From positions 3,906,001 to 3,970,000 of the forward strand of contig NZ_CP017603.1 of the NCBI RefSeq assembly GCF_001854185.1: a stretch of 64,000 nt of DNA. The letters are read 5' to 3'. A program made the position numbers and the translations under genes. This stretch comes from Clostridium formicaceticum (GTDB lineage Bacteria > Bacillota > Clostridia > Peptostreptococcales > Natronincolaceae). Shown here one piece after another: positions 9,711 to 19,732 of this stretch; position 1 is the first letter of the stretch, and each line of letters begins with the position of its first letter. A model generated the notes under the pieces. The model made no database searches and had not been told where the DNA came from. It saw nothing but the letters and a program-made list of their open reading frames with translations.

Positions 9711-10280
9711 ATGAAAAAAAAGTTATTAGGACTATTTATATTCGTTGCTGTAGTTTTACTTACCCTTCAAGTGAACATCATCTGGAGTGGCTTCAAACAA
9801 GTCCCAAAAAAATCCGATGCAATTGTTGTACTGGGCTGCAGGCTTTGGGGAGATCAACCTAGTCACATGTTAACTTATCGTTTGAATAAGGCTTTAGAAC
9901 TTTATGAGGAAGGCTATGCCTCCACAATCATCGTCAGCGGTGCTCAAGGTGAGGATGAATGGATTACAGAGGCTGCCGCTATGAAGGCTTATCTCGTAGA
10001 TAAAGGTATTGATTCAGAAGTAATATTAAAGGAGGAAAACTCCTTCAGCACATTTCAAAACCTTTATTATAGCAAAGAAATCATGGACAAGCAGGCATTA
10101 GAAAGTGCCATCATTGTTACAAACGCTTTTCATGTACATCGTGCTTTAATGATCGGTAATCGATTAGGGATGGATGTTAGCAGCAGTTCTGCAAAATCCT
10201 ACCCAAATCCCGCCTTGATTGTAAGATATTATGTCCGAGAGGTTTTTGCCTATATGAAAGACTTTCTATTTTCTCATTAA
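9711..10280 (+). CDS. DUF218 (YdcF/SanA-like) membrane-anchored protein
   Basis: A 189-residue protein with one N-terminal membrane anchor (about residues 4-25) followed by a DUF218 domain facing outward. Family motifs are AIVVLGCRLWGDQPS, IIVSGAQGEDEWITEA, a conserved NSFSTFQNL turn, and VTNAFHVHRAL. Relatives such as SanA, ElyC and YdcF are linked to envelope integrity or peptidoglycan precursor metabolism, but no enzymatic reaction is established. GGAGGGC precedes the ATG. It is monocistronic and ends at a bidirectional terminator shared with the ABC genes. Confidence 0.85.
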   Translation: MKKKLLGLFIFVAVVLLTLQVNIIWSGFKQVPKKSDAIVVLGCRLWGDQPSHMLTYRLNKALELYEEGYASTIIVSGAQGEDEWITEAAAMKAYLVDKGIDSEVILKEENSFSTFQNLYYSKEIMDKQALESAIIVTNAFHVHRALMIGNRLGMDVSSSSAKSYPNPALIVRYYVREVFAYMKDFLFSH

Positions 10281-10364
10281 CGGCTAAGAAACCAAACTCC
10301 TTTCAGCAAACTGAAACATCTAGGGATTCGTTGGAGGTCTTTTGCTTTATTAAGACGAAACCAT

Positions 10365-10411
10365 AAAATATGAGAATACCTTATTACTAGGTATTCCCAT
10401 GAGATATTTTT
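10365..10411. terminator. Bidirectional terminator between convergent genes
   Basis: AAAATATGAGAATACC (10365-10380) pairs with GGTATTC...ATGAGATATTTTT (10390-10411). It ends the DUF218 transcript and the long Opp/ABC operon from the other side. Confidence 0.65.
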
Positions 10412-10419
10412 GTAAGGCA

Positions 10420-12204
10420 CTATTCTAAAACCCCTATATTTTGTGAAGCAATCAAACGACTATAGACTCCGTTTTTCTTTACCAACGCATCATGGCTGCC
10501 AATCTCTGCAACCTTACCTTTGTCTAAAACCACAATTTTATCCGCTGCCATGATCGTAGACAGCCGATGGGCAATCACCAGTGTGGTTCTTCCCTTCTGC
10601 AGTTCTGAGATAGCTTTTTGTACTGCCCGTTCATTTTCTGCATCTAAGTTGGATACAGCTTCATCCATCAACAGAATCGGAGAATTTTTAATCAACGCCC
10701 TTGCAATGGCAATTCGCTGCCGCTGTCCTCCTGATAATTGTACACCCCTTTCCCCTACATTGGTTTCATAACCCTGAGGAAGTTTTACTAAAAAGTCATG
10801 GGCTAAGGCTAGTTTCGATGCCGCTTCCACTTCTTCATCGGTAGCCTCTGGCTTTCCTAGGCGAATATTTTCCCGAATACTCATATTAAAAAGATAAACA
10901 TCTTGAGATACCACCGCCACCATATCTCTGAGTTTTTCCTGAGTTAAGTCTCGAAGGTCATAATCTCCGATTTTAATACTGCCTCCTCTAACATCCCAAA
11001 ATCGTAACAGTAAATTAGCACAGGTGGTTTTCCCTGCTCCAGAGTGACCTACTAATGCCACGGTTTCTCCAGGTTTTACATCAAAGGATACTTCCTTTAG
11101 AACATCTTCTTCAGAAGGATTGTAGGAAAACTTTACTTTATTGTATTGAATATGTGAAACAATAGGCCCTTCAGATGTGGCTTCTGCTTTATCTTCTACA
11201 GGGGTAGGTGTATTTAATATGGAAAAAACTCTTTGGGCTGATGCTCCAATAGAACCAAGATTTCTTGCAGTGCCAGAGACATCAACAATAGGAGAAAAAA
11301 CATACACCGACAGCATGATAATCGTAGGAATCAAGGCGGAATCTATAGTCCCCTCTAGCACCAAAAAGCTCGATACAGCTAAGATACTCACCATCCCTAA
11401 TGACATGGCAGCATTGATGAGACCCCCTTCTAAGCCTAGTCTTTTTCCTTCTGCAATTTGACTTCTACCAAGATCATAGGTGCCGTTTTCTAGCTTCTTT
11501 AAGTAGGATTTTCCTCGGCCAAAGGCTACGATTTCCCGCATCCCCTGTACACCATCCACCACTTCTGCATTGACAGTACCTAACTTTGCTCGTATTTCTT
11601 TTCCCTGTTGACTGGCTTTTTTACTAAACCAAAAGGGTATGGTGGCTACCAATAATAAAAAGGGGAAAATCACTAAGGGCAGCAACCAATGAATGTAGGC
11701 TAGTATCACTAAGAATGTTAAGGGAGCTATAATGGCTATAATGTATGCTCCTACCGTATGGGCATAAAAGACCTCTAGTACCTCCACATCTGCCATCACT
11801 GATGAAGCAATATCTCCTGAGCGTTTCTTCAGCATATAAGCAGGAGCGATTCTTTCTATAGCCCTATACATAATGTTTCTATAATCCACCAAAATACTGT
11901 AGGCAACGTCATGAACTAAATACATTTCAGCATAAACCATAGCTGTTCTTCCGATAGCTAAGGCGGCTAGCAGCCAAAAAAGGGATAGGATTTTTTCTGC
12001 TGATCCTCCAGTAGCGGCTAGACCTACTAAGTAAGCTGCTAAAGCAGAACTTGTGATACTAAAAACCTGGTTTAAAGTACCGCTGCAGATCCCTAAGGCC
12101 ATTTTCTTGTTATAGGATTTCATGTAGGGGATTAAGGTTTTTACTTTTTCTAGGTTGATTCTTCCTTGAAATGTAGTGGTATTTATCTCTTCTATTTTAT
12201 GCAT
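10420..12204 (-). CDS. ABC exporter-type half-transporter, second of a pair
   Basis: A permease-ATPase half-transporter of about 594 residues: six membrane segments in the first ~320 residues, then a nucleotide-binding domain with Walker A GHSGAGKTT, signature LSGGQRQR, Walker B ILLMDEA and the switch histidine in VIAHRLST. I place the start at the ATG at 12204, after AGGAAAGGTG, not at the upstream in-frame codon at 12249. It then overlaps the end of its partner by eight bases, a sign of translational coupling and a heterodimer. The Walker B residue after Asp is Glu, so this site looks catalytic. It is last in the operon. Family members export peptides or drugs, or import metallophores (YbtP/YbtQ); context favours a metal- or peptide-related substrate. 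Confidence 0.9.
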   Translation of the reverse strand: MHKIEEINTTTFQGRINLEKVKTLIPYMKSYNKKMALGICSGTLNQVFSITSSALAAYLVGLAATGGSAEKILSLFWLLAALAIGRTAMVYAEMYLVHDVAYSILVDYRNIMYRAIERIAPAYMLKKRSGDIASSVMADVEVLEVFYAHTVGAYIIAIIAPLTFLVILAYIHWLLPLVIFPFLLLVATIPFWFSKKASQQGKEIRAKLGTVNAEVVDGVQGMREIVAFGRGKSYLKKLENGTYDLGRSQIAEGKRLGLEGGLINAAMSLGMVSILAVSSFLVLEGTIDSALIPTIIMLSVYVFSPIVDVSGTARNLGSIGASAQRVFSILNTPTPVEDKAEATSEGPIVSHIQYNKVKFSYNPSEEDVLKEVSFDVKPGETVALVGHSGAGKTTCANLLLRFWDVRGGSIKIGDYDLRDLTQEKLRDMVAVVSQDVYLFNMSIRENIRLGKPEATDEEVEAASKLALAHDFLVKLPQGYETNVGERGVQLSGGQRQRIAIARALIKNSPILLMDEAVSNLDAENERAVQKAISELQKGRTTLVIAHRLSTIMAADKIVVLDKGKVAEIGSHDALVKKNGVYSRLIASQNIGVLE

Positions 12205-13945
12205 ACTGCACACACCTTTCCTCTTGCTGTGCATGAATAAGCTTAGCATAAGTTCCTGTTAATTTCATCAGTTCTAAGTGGGAACCGACTTCAACAACCT
12301 TGCCTTCCTTTAATACCAAAATTCGATCAGCATTTTGTATGGTAGATAAACGATGGGCAATGACTAAGGTGGTTCGATTCATCATCAGCTTTTCTAGTCC
12401 CCTTTGAATCATCTTCTCATTGGCTGTATCTACGCTGGAGGTGGCTTCGTCTAACAGAAGAATAGGAGCATTCTTTAAAACTGCTCTTGCAATGGCCATA
12501 CGCTGTCTTTCACCACCAGAAAATCTCACACCCCGTTCTCCTACAATGGTATTATAGCCCTCTGGTAAAGTCATAATGAAATCATGAATATTGGCAGTTC
12601 TTGCGGCTTTTTCTATTTCTTCCTTGGTAGCTTCAGGCTTTGCCATTCTTAGATTATCTTCTACAGTACCATGAAAAAGATAGGTTTCCTGGGATACCAC
12701 CGCCATTAAACTTCTTAAATCCTCTAGGGTGTATTCCTTTATATTGTGACCTCCTATGATAATTTCTCCTTTGATGGGATCAAAAAACCTTAGCAGCAGA
12801 TTAACAACGGTAGATTTTCCAGAACCAGATTCTCCCACCAAAGCCACCGTTTCACCGGATTTAATCCTAAAGGATACACCCCCAAGGGCTGGTCTCAGTC
12901 CTTTATCATAAGCAAACTCCACCTTGTTAAATAGGATTTCTGGTAACGCTTCCTTAGATTTTATACTAATAGGTGTTTTACTTTCTATCACCTCTGGTAC
13001 TTCATCTAGTAAAGCAAAGATAGTATTGGAGGCAGTAATCCCCATAAATCCCTGATGATAATAACGATTCAATTCATCTATGGGGCGAAAAGCTTCCCTA
13101 CATAAAAATAGCAAGATAAATAACTGGGATAATAAAAGTTCTCCCTTTGCCACAAAAAGGGCACCCAAACCAATAGCAAAAACAGAGCCACTGGTGGTGG
13201 CTAGGCCTACTATGCCCGTTTTTAATAGAGAAATTTTCAAATGATTCATGGTCTGTTGAAAAAGGTCCCGAGAATCTCTTTCTAGCTCCCTACCTCTTCT
13301 TTTACTGGCATTAAAGGCCTTTAATGTGGTAATTCCCTGCATACTGTCTAAAAACTGAGCGTTCAGTACAGCAAAGGCCTGCCAATGGCTCCACCCATAC
13401 TTTGTCATTAACTTATTCCATAGCCTTGGGCCAAAGAGGGCAATTAAAAATGCCGATAAAATAATAAGACCAATGCTTATATTAAGACTAAAAATATAGC
13501 CTAAAATCACCCCTGCTCCTATCATGGTTACAAGTACATGAGGCACATAGTAAACTAGATATGCCTCTAAAAATTCAATTCCTGATACTACGGTAGACTG
13601 AAGTTTTCCCGTACGGTTTCTTTCTAGATAGCCTGGCCCTAATTTTAGTAAATGACCATAGAGTCTTTGTCTTAGTGTATTTTTCACAATAATGGAAGCT
13701 TTTTTTGCATAAGCTTCATTAGCCCAAAGCAACAGTGCTCTTACAGCAATAATGGCAATAATACCTACAATAATGATGACAATATCCATCCATTCTCGTC
13801 TAGCATAAATTCCTGCAGTTGCTCTTGCGGTAAGAACAGCCTGTGCAGCGTAGCTGGCTGTGATACTGATGCCTACAATGGCCTTTAGAACCACCCGTTT
13901 TCTTATTCCTTTGGTTAATTCAAATAAACGATAGTGCAGCATCAT
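12197..13945 (-). CDS. ABC exporter-type half-transporter, first of a pair
   Basis: A 582-residue half-transporter with six membrane helices followed by a complete ATPase domain: Walker A GESGSGKST, signature FSGGERQR, Walker B ILLLDEA, and VIAHRLST. The membrane part resembles the CydD/YbtP-like group (SHWQAFAVLNAQFLDSMQGITTLKAF). It forms a pair with the overlapping downstream gene. Ninety-three bases separate it from the last Opp-type ATPase gene, without a clear terminator, so it is probably in the same operon. Substrate unknown. Confidence 0.9.
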   Translation of the reverse strand: MMLHYRLFELTKGIRKRVVLKAIVGISITASYAAQAVLTARATAGIYARREWMDIVIIIVGIIAIIAVRALLLWANEAYAKKASIIVKNTLRQRLYGHLLKLGPGYLERNRTGKLQSTVVSGIEFLEAYLVYYVPHVLVTMIGAGVILGYIFSLNISIGLIILSAFLIALFGPRLWNKLMTKYGWSHWQAFAVLNAQFLDSMQGITTLKAFNASKRRGRELERDSRDLFQQTMNHLKISLLKTGIVGLATTSGSVFAIGLGALFVAKGELLLSQLFILLFLCREAFRPIDELNRYYHQGFMGITASNTIFALLDEVPEVIESKTPISIKSKEALPEILFNKVEFAYDKGLRPALGGVSFRIKSGETVALVGESGSGKSTVVNLLLRFFDPIKGEIIIGGHNIKEYTLEDLRSLMAVVSQETYLFHGTVEDNLRMAKPEATKEEIEKAARTANIHDFIMTLPEGYNTIVGERGVRFSGGERQRMAIARAVLKNAPILLLDEATSSVDTANEKMIQRGLEKLMMNRTTLVIAHRLSTIQNADRILVLKEGKVVEVGSHLELMKLTGTYAKLIHAQQEERCVQYA

Positions 13946-14038
13946 TTTTATCGTTTCCTCCTTTATATCTACTGTGTTTTATCTACAGTTAAAATTCTTA
14001 CTCGTTAAGTATCTTTTTTATAAACATTTTAAAAAGCA

Positions 14039-14986
14039 TTATCCGAACCAACAAGCTACATGATGGCCTGTTTCTACTTCTTGAAGCTGTGGTTTGGACC
14101 CACATACTTGATGAACATTGGGACAAGAAATACAATAACTACAAGCAGCATCATCCTTCCAATCGAGAAAAGCAGGGGAAGTTTTTTCTTTTTTAGAACT
14201 TTTTTTCATAGCTTTTAATGGGTTTACTATGTTTTCAACAAGACTTTTCGTATAAGGATGTATAGGATTTTCTAATACTTTTTCAGATCTTCCTATTTCA
14301 ATGATATTGCCCTTATACATCACGGCAATACGATCACTCATCCAACGAACAACCTCTAAATCATGAGAAACAAATAGATAAGCCATGTTAAACTTTTTTT
14401 GAATATCCTTTAGTAAATTAAGAATTTGAGCCTGTACAGAAACATCCAGCATAGAGGTAGGTTCATCCGCAACAATAAATTTAGGTTCTAAGGATAATAT
14501 TCTTGCTAAAACAGCTCTTTGTGCCTGTCCTCCACTTATCTCCTTTGAATATCTTGTGAGATGTTCTGGTTGTAGTCCCACCACTTCAATTAATTTTTCC
14601 ACTATAGCTCTTTCCTCTTTACTTCCTTTTTCAGCTAAACCATGAATTCTTAGGGGTTCAACGATGCAATCATAGATTTTCATCCTAGGATTTAGTGCAG
14701 CTTCAGGATGTTGAAGAATGAGTTGCATTTTGGAACGTGTTTTTTGCATTTCACTGGTTTTTAAAGAGGTTAAATCTTTTCCTTCAAAAAAGATTTTTCC
14801 TGAAGATAAAGGAAGCAATCTTACTATAATTTTTGCTAAGGTAGATTTACCACAGCCGCTTTCTCCTACCAATCCTAGGGTTTCTCCTGCTTGTATCTCA
14901 AAAGACACCCCCTTTAATACTTCAATTTGTCTTTTCCTAAAAATTCCTGTAGTGAAGGATTTTTTTAAGTTCTCTGCTTTAATCAA
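14039..14986 (-). CDS. Opp/Nik-type ABC transporter ATPase (OppF-like)
   Basis: A 315-residue ATPase: Walker A GESGCGKST, signature ISGGQAQR, Walker B FIVADEPT and a D-loop (MLDVS). The C-terminal oligopeptide/dipeptide extension contains a four-cysteine pattern (CSYCISCPNVHQVC) that in this family often holds an iron-sulfur cluster. It overlaps the OppD-like gene by eight bases. With that subunit it energises the two permeases upstream for uptake of peptides, nickel or metal chelates. Confidence 0.9.
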   Translation of the reverse strand: MIKAENLKKSFTTGIFRKRQIEVLKGVSFEIQAGETLGLVGESGCGKSTLAKIIVRLLPLSSGKIFFEGKDLTSLKTSEMQKTRSKMQLILQHPEAALNPRMKIYDCIVEPLRIHGLAEKGSKEERAIVEKLIEVVGLQPEHLTRYSKEISGGQAQRAVLARILSLEPKFIVADEPTSMLDVSVQAQILNLLKDIQKKFNMAYLFVSHDLEVVRWMSDRIAVMYKGNIIEIGRSEKVLENPIHPYTKSLVENIVNPLKAMKKSSKKEKTSPAFLDWKDDAACSYCISCPNVHQVCGSKPQLQEVETGHHVACWFG

Positions 14987-15923
14987 TAAATCTACACCTC
15001 ACTTTGTGTCCTGCAGTTACTTCTTTTATCTCAGGTGAGATTTTATCACAAGTTGCTTGAGCTTTAGAACATCGCTGAAAGAATCTACATCCTTGGGGTA
15101 AGTGTACCAGACTAGGACTATAACCAGGAATAGCTTTTAGGCCATTGCTGGGAAGAGAATCAATCAATCCTTTAAAATAGGGATGTATAGGGTCATTAAA
15201 AAGTTCTTTACTTGAACCTTCTTCAATAATTTCTCCAGCATACATCACCGCCAACTCATCGCATAGGTGGGCCGCCACCTGTAAATCATGGGTAATCAGC
15301 AAGATTGTTGTCTCCTTCATTTCCTTTAGCCGCTCTAAAACCTCCACCACCTGCCCCCTAATCAAGACATCGAGACCTTTTGTAGGTTCATCTGCAATCA
15401 GTAAAGAAGGATCTCCTCCAATACCTAAAGCAGTTAAAACTCTTTGCTTCATACCTCCACTCAATTGATGGGGATACTCCTGCATTTTCTGATGTGGATT
15501 AGGTAAGTCAAGGGCCTCTAATAGTTCAACTGCCGCCCTCCAGCTGTCTTTTTTAGAAAAGTTTCTATGTAACCGCATCGGGGCAATCACCTGTGTTCCG
15601 TTTTTTAGTAAAGGATTTAAAGCTTCTCCAGGATTTTGCGCAATTAAACCAATTTCTTTTCCTCTTAGTTTTCGTACCGCCTCCGTGGGTAAAGAGGAAA
15701 TATCCTGGTCTTTATAAAACACCTCTCCTGTGACTATGGCATTATGAGGCAATAATCGCAAAATCGAATGAGCCAACACCGACTTTCCACAACCCGTTTC
15801 ACCAATCAGACCGAAAATACTGCTCCTTTTGATTGCTAAGTTAGCATCAGAAACCGCCTTTACTACCCCATCTTTCCTTTGGAAGGAGACATTTAAACTT
15901 TTAATTTCTAATATAGCATTCAT
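14979..15923 (-). CDS. Opp/Nik-type ABC transporter ATPase (OppD-like)
   Basis: About 314 residues with Walker A GETGCGKSV, signature LSGGMKQR, Walker B LLIADEPT and the C-terminal family extension with cysteines (CRFFQRCSKAQATC). I chose the ATG at 15923, which has AAGGA eight bases upstream, over the ATG two codons earlier. Partner of the OppF-like subunit. Confidence 0.9.
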   Translation of the reverse strand: MNAILEIKSLNVSFQRKDGVVKAVSDANLAIKRSSIFGLIGETGCGKSVLAHSILRLLPHNAIVTGEVFYKDQDISSLPTEAVRKLRGKEIGLIAQNPGEALNPLLKNGTQVIAPMRLHRNFSKKDSWRAAVELLEALDLPNPHQKMQEYPHQLSGGMKQRVLTALGIGGDPSLLIADEPTKGLDVLIRGQVVEVLERLKEMKETTILLITHDLQVAAHLCDELAVMYAGEIIEEGSSKELFNDPIHPYFKGLIDSLPSNGLKAIPGYSPSLVHLPQGCRFFQRCSKAQATCDKISPEIKEVTAGHKVRCRFID

Positions 15924-15980
15924 AATCATCTTCCTTTTAAGTAATTAATTCAACTTGCTCATCAAAACACTCAAAGTAGT

Positions 15981-16889
15981 TTAATCTATAGTATCCTCTA
16001 TTTTTGGCGCAAGATAGTCCCTCAGAAGATCTCCCAAAGTATTGAAGAGAAAAACACAGGTTGCCAATATTAAACCTGGAAAAAGCATCAGCCAGGGTCC
16101 GCTATCCATAAAGGTCATAGCTTCATTTAACATCAAGCCAATCTCTGGGTAAGGGGGCTGCACACCAAAACCAAGAAAACTCAAACCAGCGATAATTAAC
16201 ACTGCATGACCAATCATTAAGGTCATTAAAGGGATGACAGGAATCAATACATTGGGAAGGATATGTTTTATTAAAATATAAAAATCACTAGCGCCAATAG
16301 CCTTGGTAGATAATATAAAGTCTCTTTGCTTTAGAGATAAAACCTCACTCCGAACAATTCTAGCATAGGAAATCCATCCTAATGAGGTAATTACGATCAC
16401 CAGGGTCGTCATACTAGATCCCATGATTGCCATAAAGCATAACGCCATTAACATTTGAGGGAAAGCCATTAGAATATTCATCACATGGATAAAAAATTCA
16501 TCTACAATACCTCCATAGTACCCCAAGACCAAGCCTATACTAAGCCCAATGAGAAAAGATAATGCTTCAATAGCCACGGCTAGTGTTAAAGATATTCTAA
16601 GGCCATGAAAAACCCGTTGTAGTAAATCTCGTCCAAAATTATCTGTACCAAAAGGATGTTGTAGACTGGGGGGCTGCATCTGTCTTGAAAAATCAATCTC
16701 ATTCCACTGGGTAAATAAAAAGGGGGATAATATTGTCACCATTAAAATAGCGCCTAATAATAGAGATAAAATCCATATTTTATTTTCCTTAATATTTATA
16801 GATATTTTTACTTTATTTAAGGGTCTAGCCCATACGCCCTTTTCTTCTATAGCTAAATTTGATTTTTTATTTGTAAGCATTTTCATCAT
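15981..16889 (-). CDS. Opp/Nik-type ABC permease (OppC-like)
   Basis: A 302-residue membrane permease with an N-terminal OppC-type segment, GTDNFGRDLLQRVFHGLR, and the ATPase-docking EAA loop (STKAIGASDFYILIKHILPN). Six membrane segments. The 5' end overlaps the oppB-like gene by 23 bases. An ATG three codons downstream (16880) is better spaced from the ribosome binding site and may be the true start. Confidence 0.9.
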   Translation of the reverse strand: MMKMLTNKKSNLAIEEKGVWARPLNKVKISINIKENKIWILSLLLGAILMVTILSPFLFTQWNEIDFSRQMQPPSLQHPFGTDNFGRDLLQRVFHGLRISLTLAVAIEALSFLIGLSIGLVLGYYGGIVDEFFIHVMNILMAFPQMLMALCFMAIMGSSMTTLVIVITSLGWISYARIVRSEVLSLKQRDFILSTKAIGASDFYILIKHILPNVLIPVIPLMTLMIGHAVLIIAGLSFLGFGVQPPYPEIGLMLNEAMTFMDSGPWLMLFPGLILATCVFLFNTLGDLLRDYLAPKIEDTID

Positions 16890-17817
16890 ACCTCACTCGT
16901 GGATCAATAATAGCATAGGACAGATCCACCAATAAATTTATTAAGACAATCATGATACTAAAAATAAAGATAAAACCAGATATAATTGGGAAATCTTTAA
17001 GATTAATGGCTTGAACTAAATAGCTACCTACCCCCGGTAAACCAAAAATATTTTCAATAATGACACTTCCTCCTAACAGACTTATGGTATTCATTCCAAT
17101 TAAAGTGATAATGGGTAATAGCGCATTTTTCAATACATGCCTCAATAAAATGTCTGTTTCTGATAAACCTATGCCCCTAACCGTTGCCACATAGGGACTA
17201 TCCAGTGCCTCTAGGATACAGCTTCTTGTTAATCTGGCCAATGTGCTAGATCTACCTAACCCCATAACAAAACCTGGAAGAAGCAGACTAACGAAGCCTT
17301 GGTAACCATATGCGGGGAAAATTTTAAGTTTCATGGAAAAAACCCAAAGAAAGAATAATGCTAACCAAAAACTGGGTACGGATAAATTAAAGGCAGCAAA
17401 GCCTCGGACAAATTGATCGATGATGCCATCCTTATAAATTGCTGAAAGAATTCCCATGAATAGTCCTAAGAAAATATAAACAAAGGTTGCCAGAAAAACT
17501 AATTTTGCTGTATAGAGAAAACGATGACCAAACTCCTGTGTTACCGGAATACCAGTTTTAAAAGAATTCCCTAAATCTCCAACTGCTGCATTTTGCAGCC
17601 ACTGTCCAAATAATTGAGAAAAAGGCTTGTCTAAACCTAAGATTCTTTCATATTCTTCAACCAATGCATCATCAGGTAAGCCTATTGGGTTTTTATCCCT
17701 TAAAATCAGCTGAGCCGTATCTCCAGGTGAAAAATAGATGATAGAAAAAGAAATGAGGGCCACAAAAATAGCTGTAGGGACCAGCATAACCAGCCTTTTT
17801 AATAACAAATATTTCAT
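16867..17817 (-). CDS. Opp/Nik-type ABC permease (OppB-like)
   Basis: About 316 residues, six membrane helices, with the OppB N-terminus (YLLLKRLVMLVPT), the FSPGD periplasmic motif, and the EAA loop TVRGIGLSETDILLRHVLKN. The start is the ATG at 17817 with AAGGAGGGG just upstream; an earlier in-frame ATG at 17853 has none. The 224-base space to the binding-protein gene contains copy 2 of the intergenic repeat. Confidence 0.9.
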   Translation of the reverse strand: MKYLLLKRLVMLVPTAIFVALISFSIIYFSPGDTAQLILRDKNPIGLPDDALVEEYERILGLDKPFSQLFGQWLQNAAVGDLGNSFKTGIPVTQEFGHRFLYTAKLVFLATFVYIFLGLFMGILSAIYKDGIIDQFVRGFAAFNLSVPSFWLALFFLWVFSMKLKIFPAYGYQGFVSLLLPGFVMGLGRSSTLARLTRSCILEALDSPYVATVRGIGLSETDILLRHVLKNALLPIITLIGMNTISLLGGSVIIENIFGLPGVGSYLVQAINLKDFPIISGFIFIFSIMIVLINLLVDLSYAIIDPRVRYDENAYK

Positions 17818-17872
17818 AAATCCCCTCCTTTTGAATGAATGATAGAAAATCATCGGTTCCTAAGCCTTTACC

Positions 17873-18000
17873 TATAGGTATACGCCTTTAAACGTGAATT
17901 TTAACATACCCAGCCTACGCTTCCGCCTTAGCTAAAAAACGTGGCCAAGGACTGCAAATGTAGACCTTGCATATTAAAACACTTAGGCGTATAGTCTATA
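17873..18000. repeat. Copy 2 of the palindromic intergenic repeat
   Basis: 128 bp in the same orientation as the copy at 9378-9505. Its ends are near-complementary (TATAGGTATACGCCTTTAA against TATAGACTATACGCCTAAG on the other strand). It lies inside an operon, between the binding-protein and permease genes, where as RNA it would fold into a long hairpin and could set the relative amounts of the two parts of the message. Confidence 0.7.
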
Positions 18001-18041
18001 AAACTTGGCACCGGAAAAGTCTTTTTCTTGTTGTTTTTTTG

Positions 18042-19628
18042 TTATTTAATCGTAACACCACTTAAATCAATGGTTGACACCCTAGGGTGGAAATAAAGGC
18101 CACTGACATTTTCTTTAAAAGCAAATACCCTTGCTCTAACAAAAAGAGAGGTTCCTGGATAAAAACTATATTGCAATTTCCAAATTTCTTCCCAAGCTTT
18201 ATCATAGGCTTGTTTATCTGTAGTAGTTAAAACGGTTTCCACTAATGTTTCAATCTTAGAATCTACTTTAAAACCTGTACCATGGACATCATAACCGTCA
18301 CTAAGCCCTCTCCACTGCATATAACGTGCTGGTGGTACAGTCCACGCATGAGTATAGGCGATATCAAAGTCCCCTTTCTCTGCTTTTTCATCAAAAATAT
18401 TTTTATCTATAGAATCAATAACCAAATCAATACCAACTTCCTTTAAGTTGGACTGCATAAACACAGCAACATCTCTTGCCATCTGATCATTTCTAGCTAA
18501 TAAAGTAATTTGGAGGGGTTTTCCATCCTTTTCTGCAATACCGTTTGCATTAATAGTCTTATAACCAGCAGCTTCTAGGGCTTCTTTTGCCAACTGTGGA
18601 TTGTAACTGTATTCTTCAACATTTTTGGGTCCATCTATATATTCTGGAAGAACGAAATGTCCTGTAGGTGTAGGAATATTATGTAATAGCTTTGCTGTTA
18701 AGGTTTCTCGATCAATAGCATGAACGATGGCTTTTCTAAGATTTAAATCCGTTAAAGGTCCTTTTTTATAGTTGAAAACATAGGTTTCAGTCGTATTAAG
18801 ACTTTTTTCTGAGGGTTTTAAAATCTTAATGCCTGGAGTATTTTCTAGTTCATTTACCACTGTGTAAGGCATACTAATATGATGTTCTGTTACGCCAATA
18901 GCATCTACCTGTCCACTTTTTAAAGCCATCACTCTAGCGTTTTCATTTGGGATGGTTTGCCAAACTAGTTCTTGAAGACTAGGGATTTTTTCTTTGTTCC
19001 AGTAATCAGCGTTCACTTCTAAAACTGCTTTTTGATCTTTGCTATAATCCTTTAAGACAAAAGGACCTGTTCCATACCAATCTATAATATTACCTTTATC
19101 ATCCACTGTATCTTGCAGCGTTCCCCTAATACCAGCTAGTTCCATTAAAAATGGCGTAAAAGTTTTTTCAAAGTTTATCTCTAAGGTAGTATCATCAAGG
19201 ACATTTATCCCCTTCAAGTACTTAGGATAATTTGCGTTTGCATAAGGTCCCCAATACTCAATAGAAAATTTGGCTACTTCAGCAGTAAAATCTTTGCCAT
19301 TATGAAACTTCACACCTTCTTGAAGCTTAAGAATATAGGTTTGTCCATCATTCTTAATTTCCCAGCTTGCCACCAACCCTGGAGCTGTATCCATATCTTC
19401 TTCAAAAACAGTCATAAAATCAAAAACCAAACTGCTGCCCTCAGAACCACTCTTTAAGTCATTCTGAGCTCCTAAAGTTAAGATTTGCTTAACTTCCTCA
19501 TTGCTTGCATCTACTTCTTGACGATCTGTCTCAGTTACATTTGTCTGAGTACATCCTGCCAATACCCCTATTGCCATCATAAAGGCCAACAGTACTATCA
19601 AACTTTTAAGTTTTTTATCCAATATCAT
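18042..19628 (-). CDS. Substrate-binding lipoprotein, SBP family 5 (Opp/Nik type)
   Basis: A 528-residue lipoprotein with lipobox GVLAGC (Cys26). The SBP_bac_5 core is clear: PGLVASWEIKNDGQTYILKLQEGVKFHNGKDFTAE, GTGPFVL, YWN, and LRKAIVHAIDRE. It captures the substrate outside the membrane for the permeases and ATPases downstream. The family includes peptide, nickel and metal-chelate binders. The short C-terminal ending (FHPRVSTIDLSGV) and the operon context are NikA-like, but I see no residue that settles the ligand. Confidence 0.85.
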   Translation of the reverse strand: MILDKKLKSLIVLLAFMMAIGVLAGCTQTNVTETDRQEVDASNEEVKQILTLGAQNDLKSGSEGSSLVFDFMTVFEEDMDTAPGLVASWEIKNDGQTYILKLQEGVKFHNGKDFTAEVAKFSIEYWGPYANANYPKYLKGINVLDDTTLEINFEKTFTPFLMELAGIRGTLQDTVDDKGNIIDWYGTGPFVLKDYSKDQKAVLEVNADYWNKEKIPSLQELVWQTIPNENARVMALKSGQVDAIGVTEHHISMPYTVVNELENTPGIKILKPSEKSLNTTETYVFNYKKGPLTDLNLRKAIVHAIDRETLTAKLLHNIPTPTGHFVLPEYIDGPKNVEEYSYNPQLAKEALEAAGYKTINANGIAEKDGKPLQITLLARNDQMARDVAVFMQSNLKEVGIDLVIDSIDKNIFDEKAEKGDFDIAYTHAWTVPPARYMQWRGLSDGYDVHGTGFKVDSKIETLVETVLTTTDKQAYDKAWEEIWKLQYSFYPGTSLFVRARVFAFKENVSGLYFHPRVSTIDLSGVTIK

Positions 19629-19732
19629 TTTCTTTCAATCCTCTCCTAATTTATTATTAAAACATTTTCATCCTTACATATAGCGCTTCAGATAATTCAC
19701 ACCACCTCCTAGAAAACCATGAAAATAGAAAT

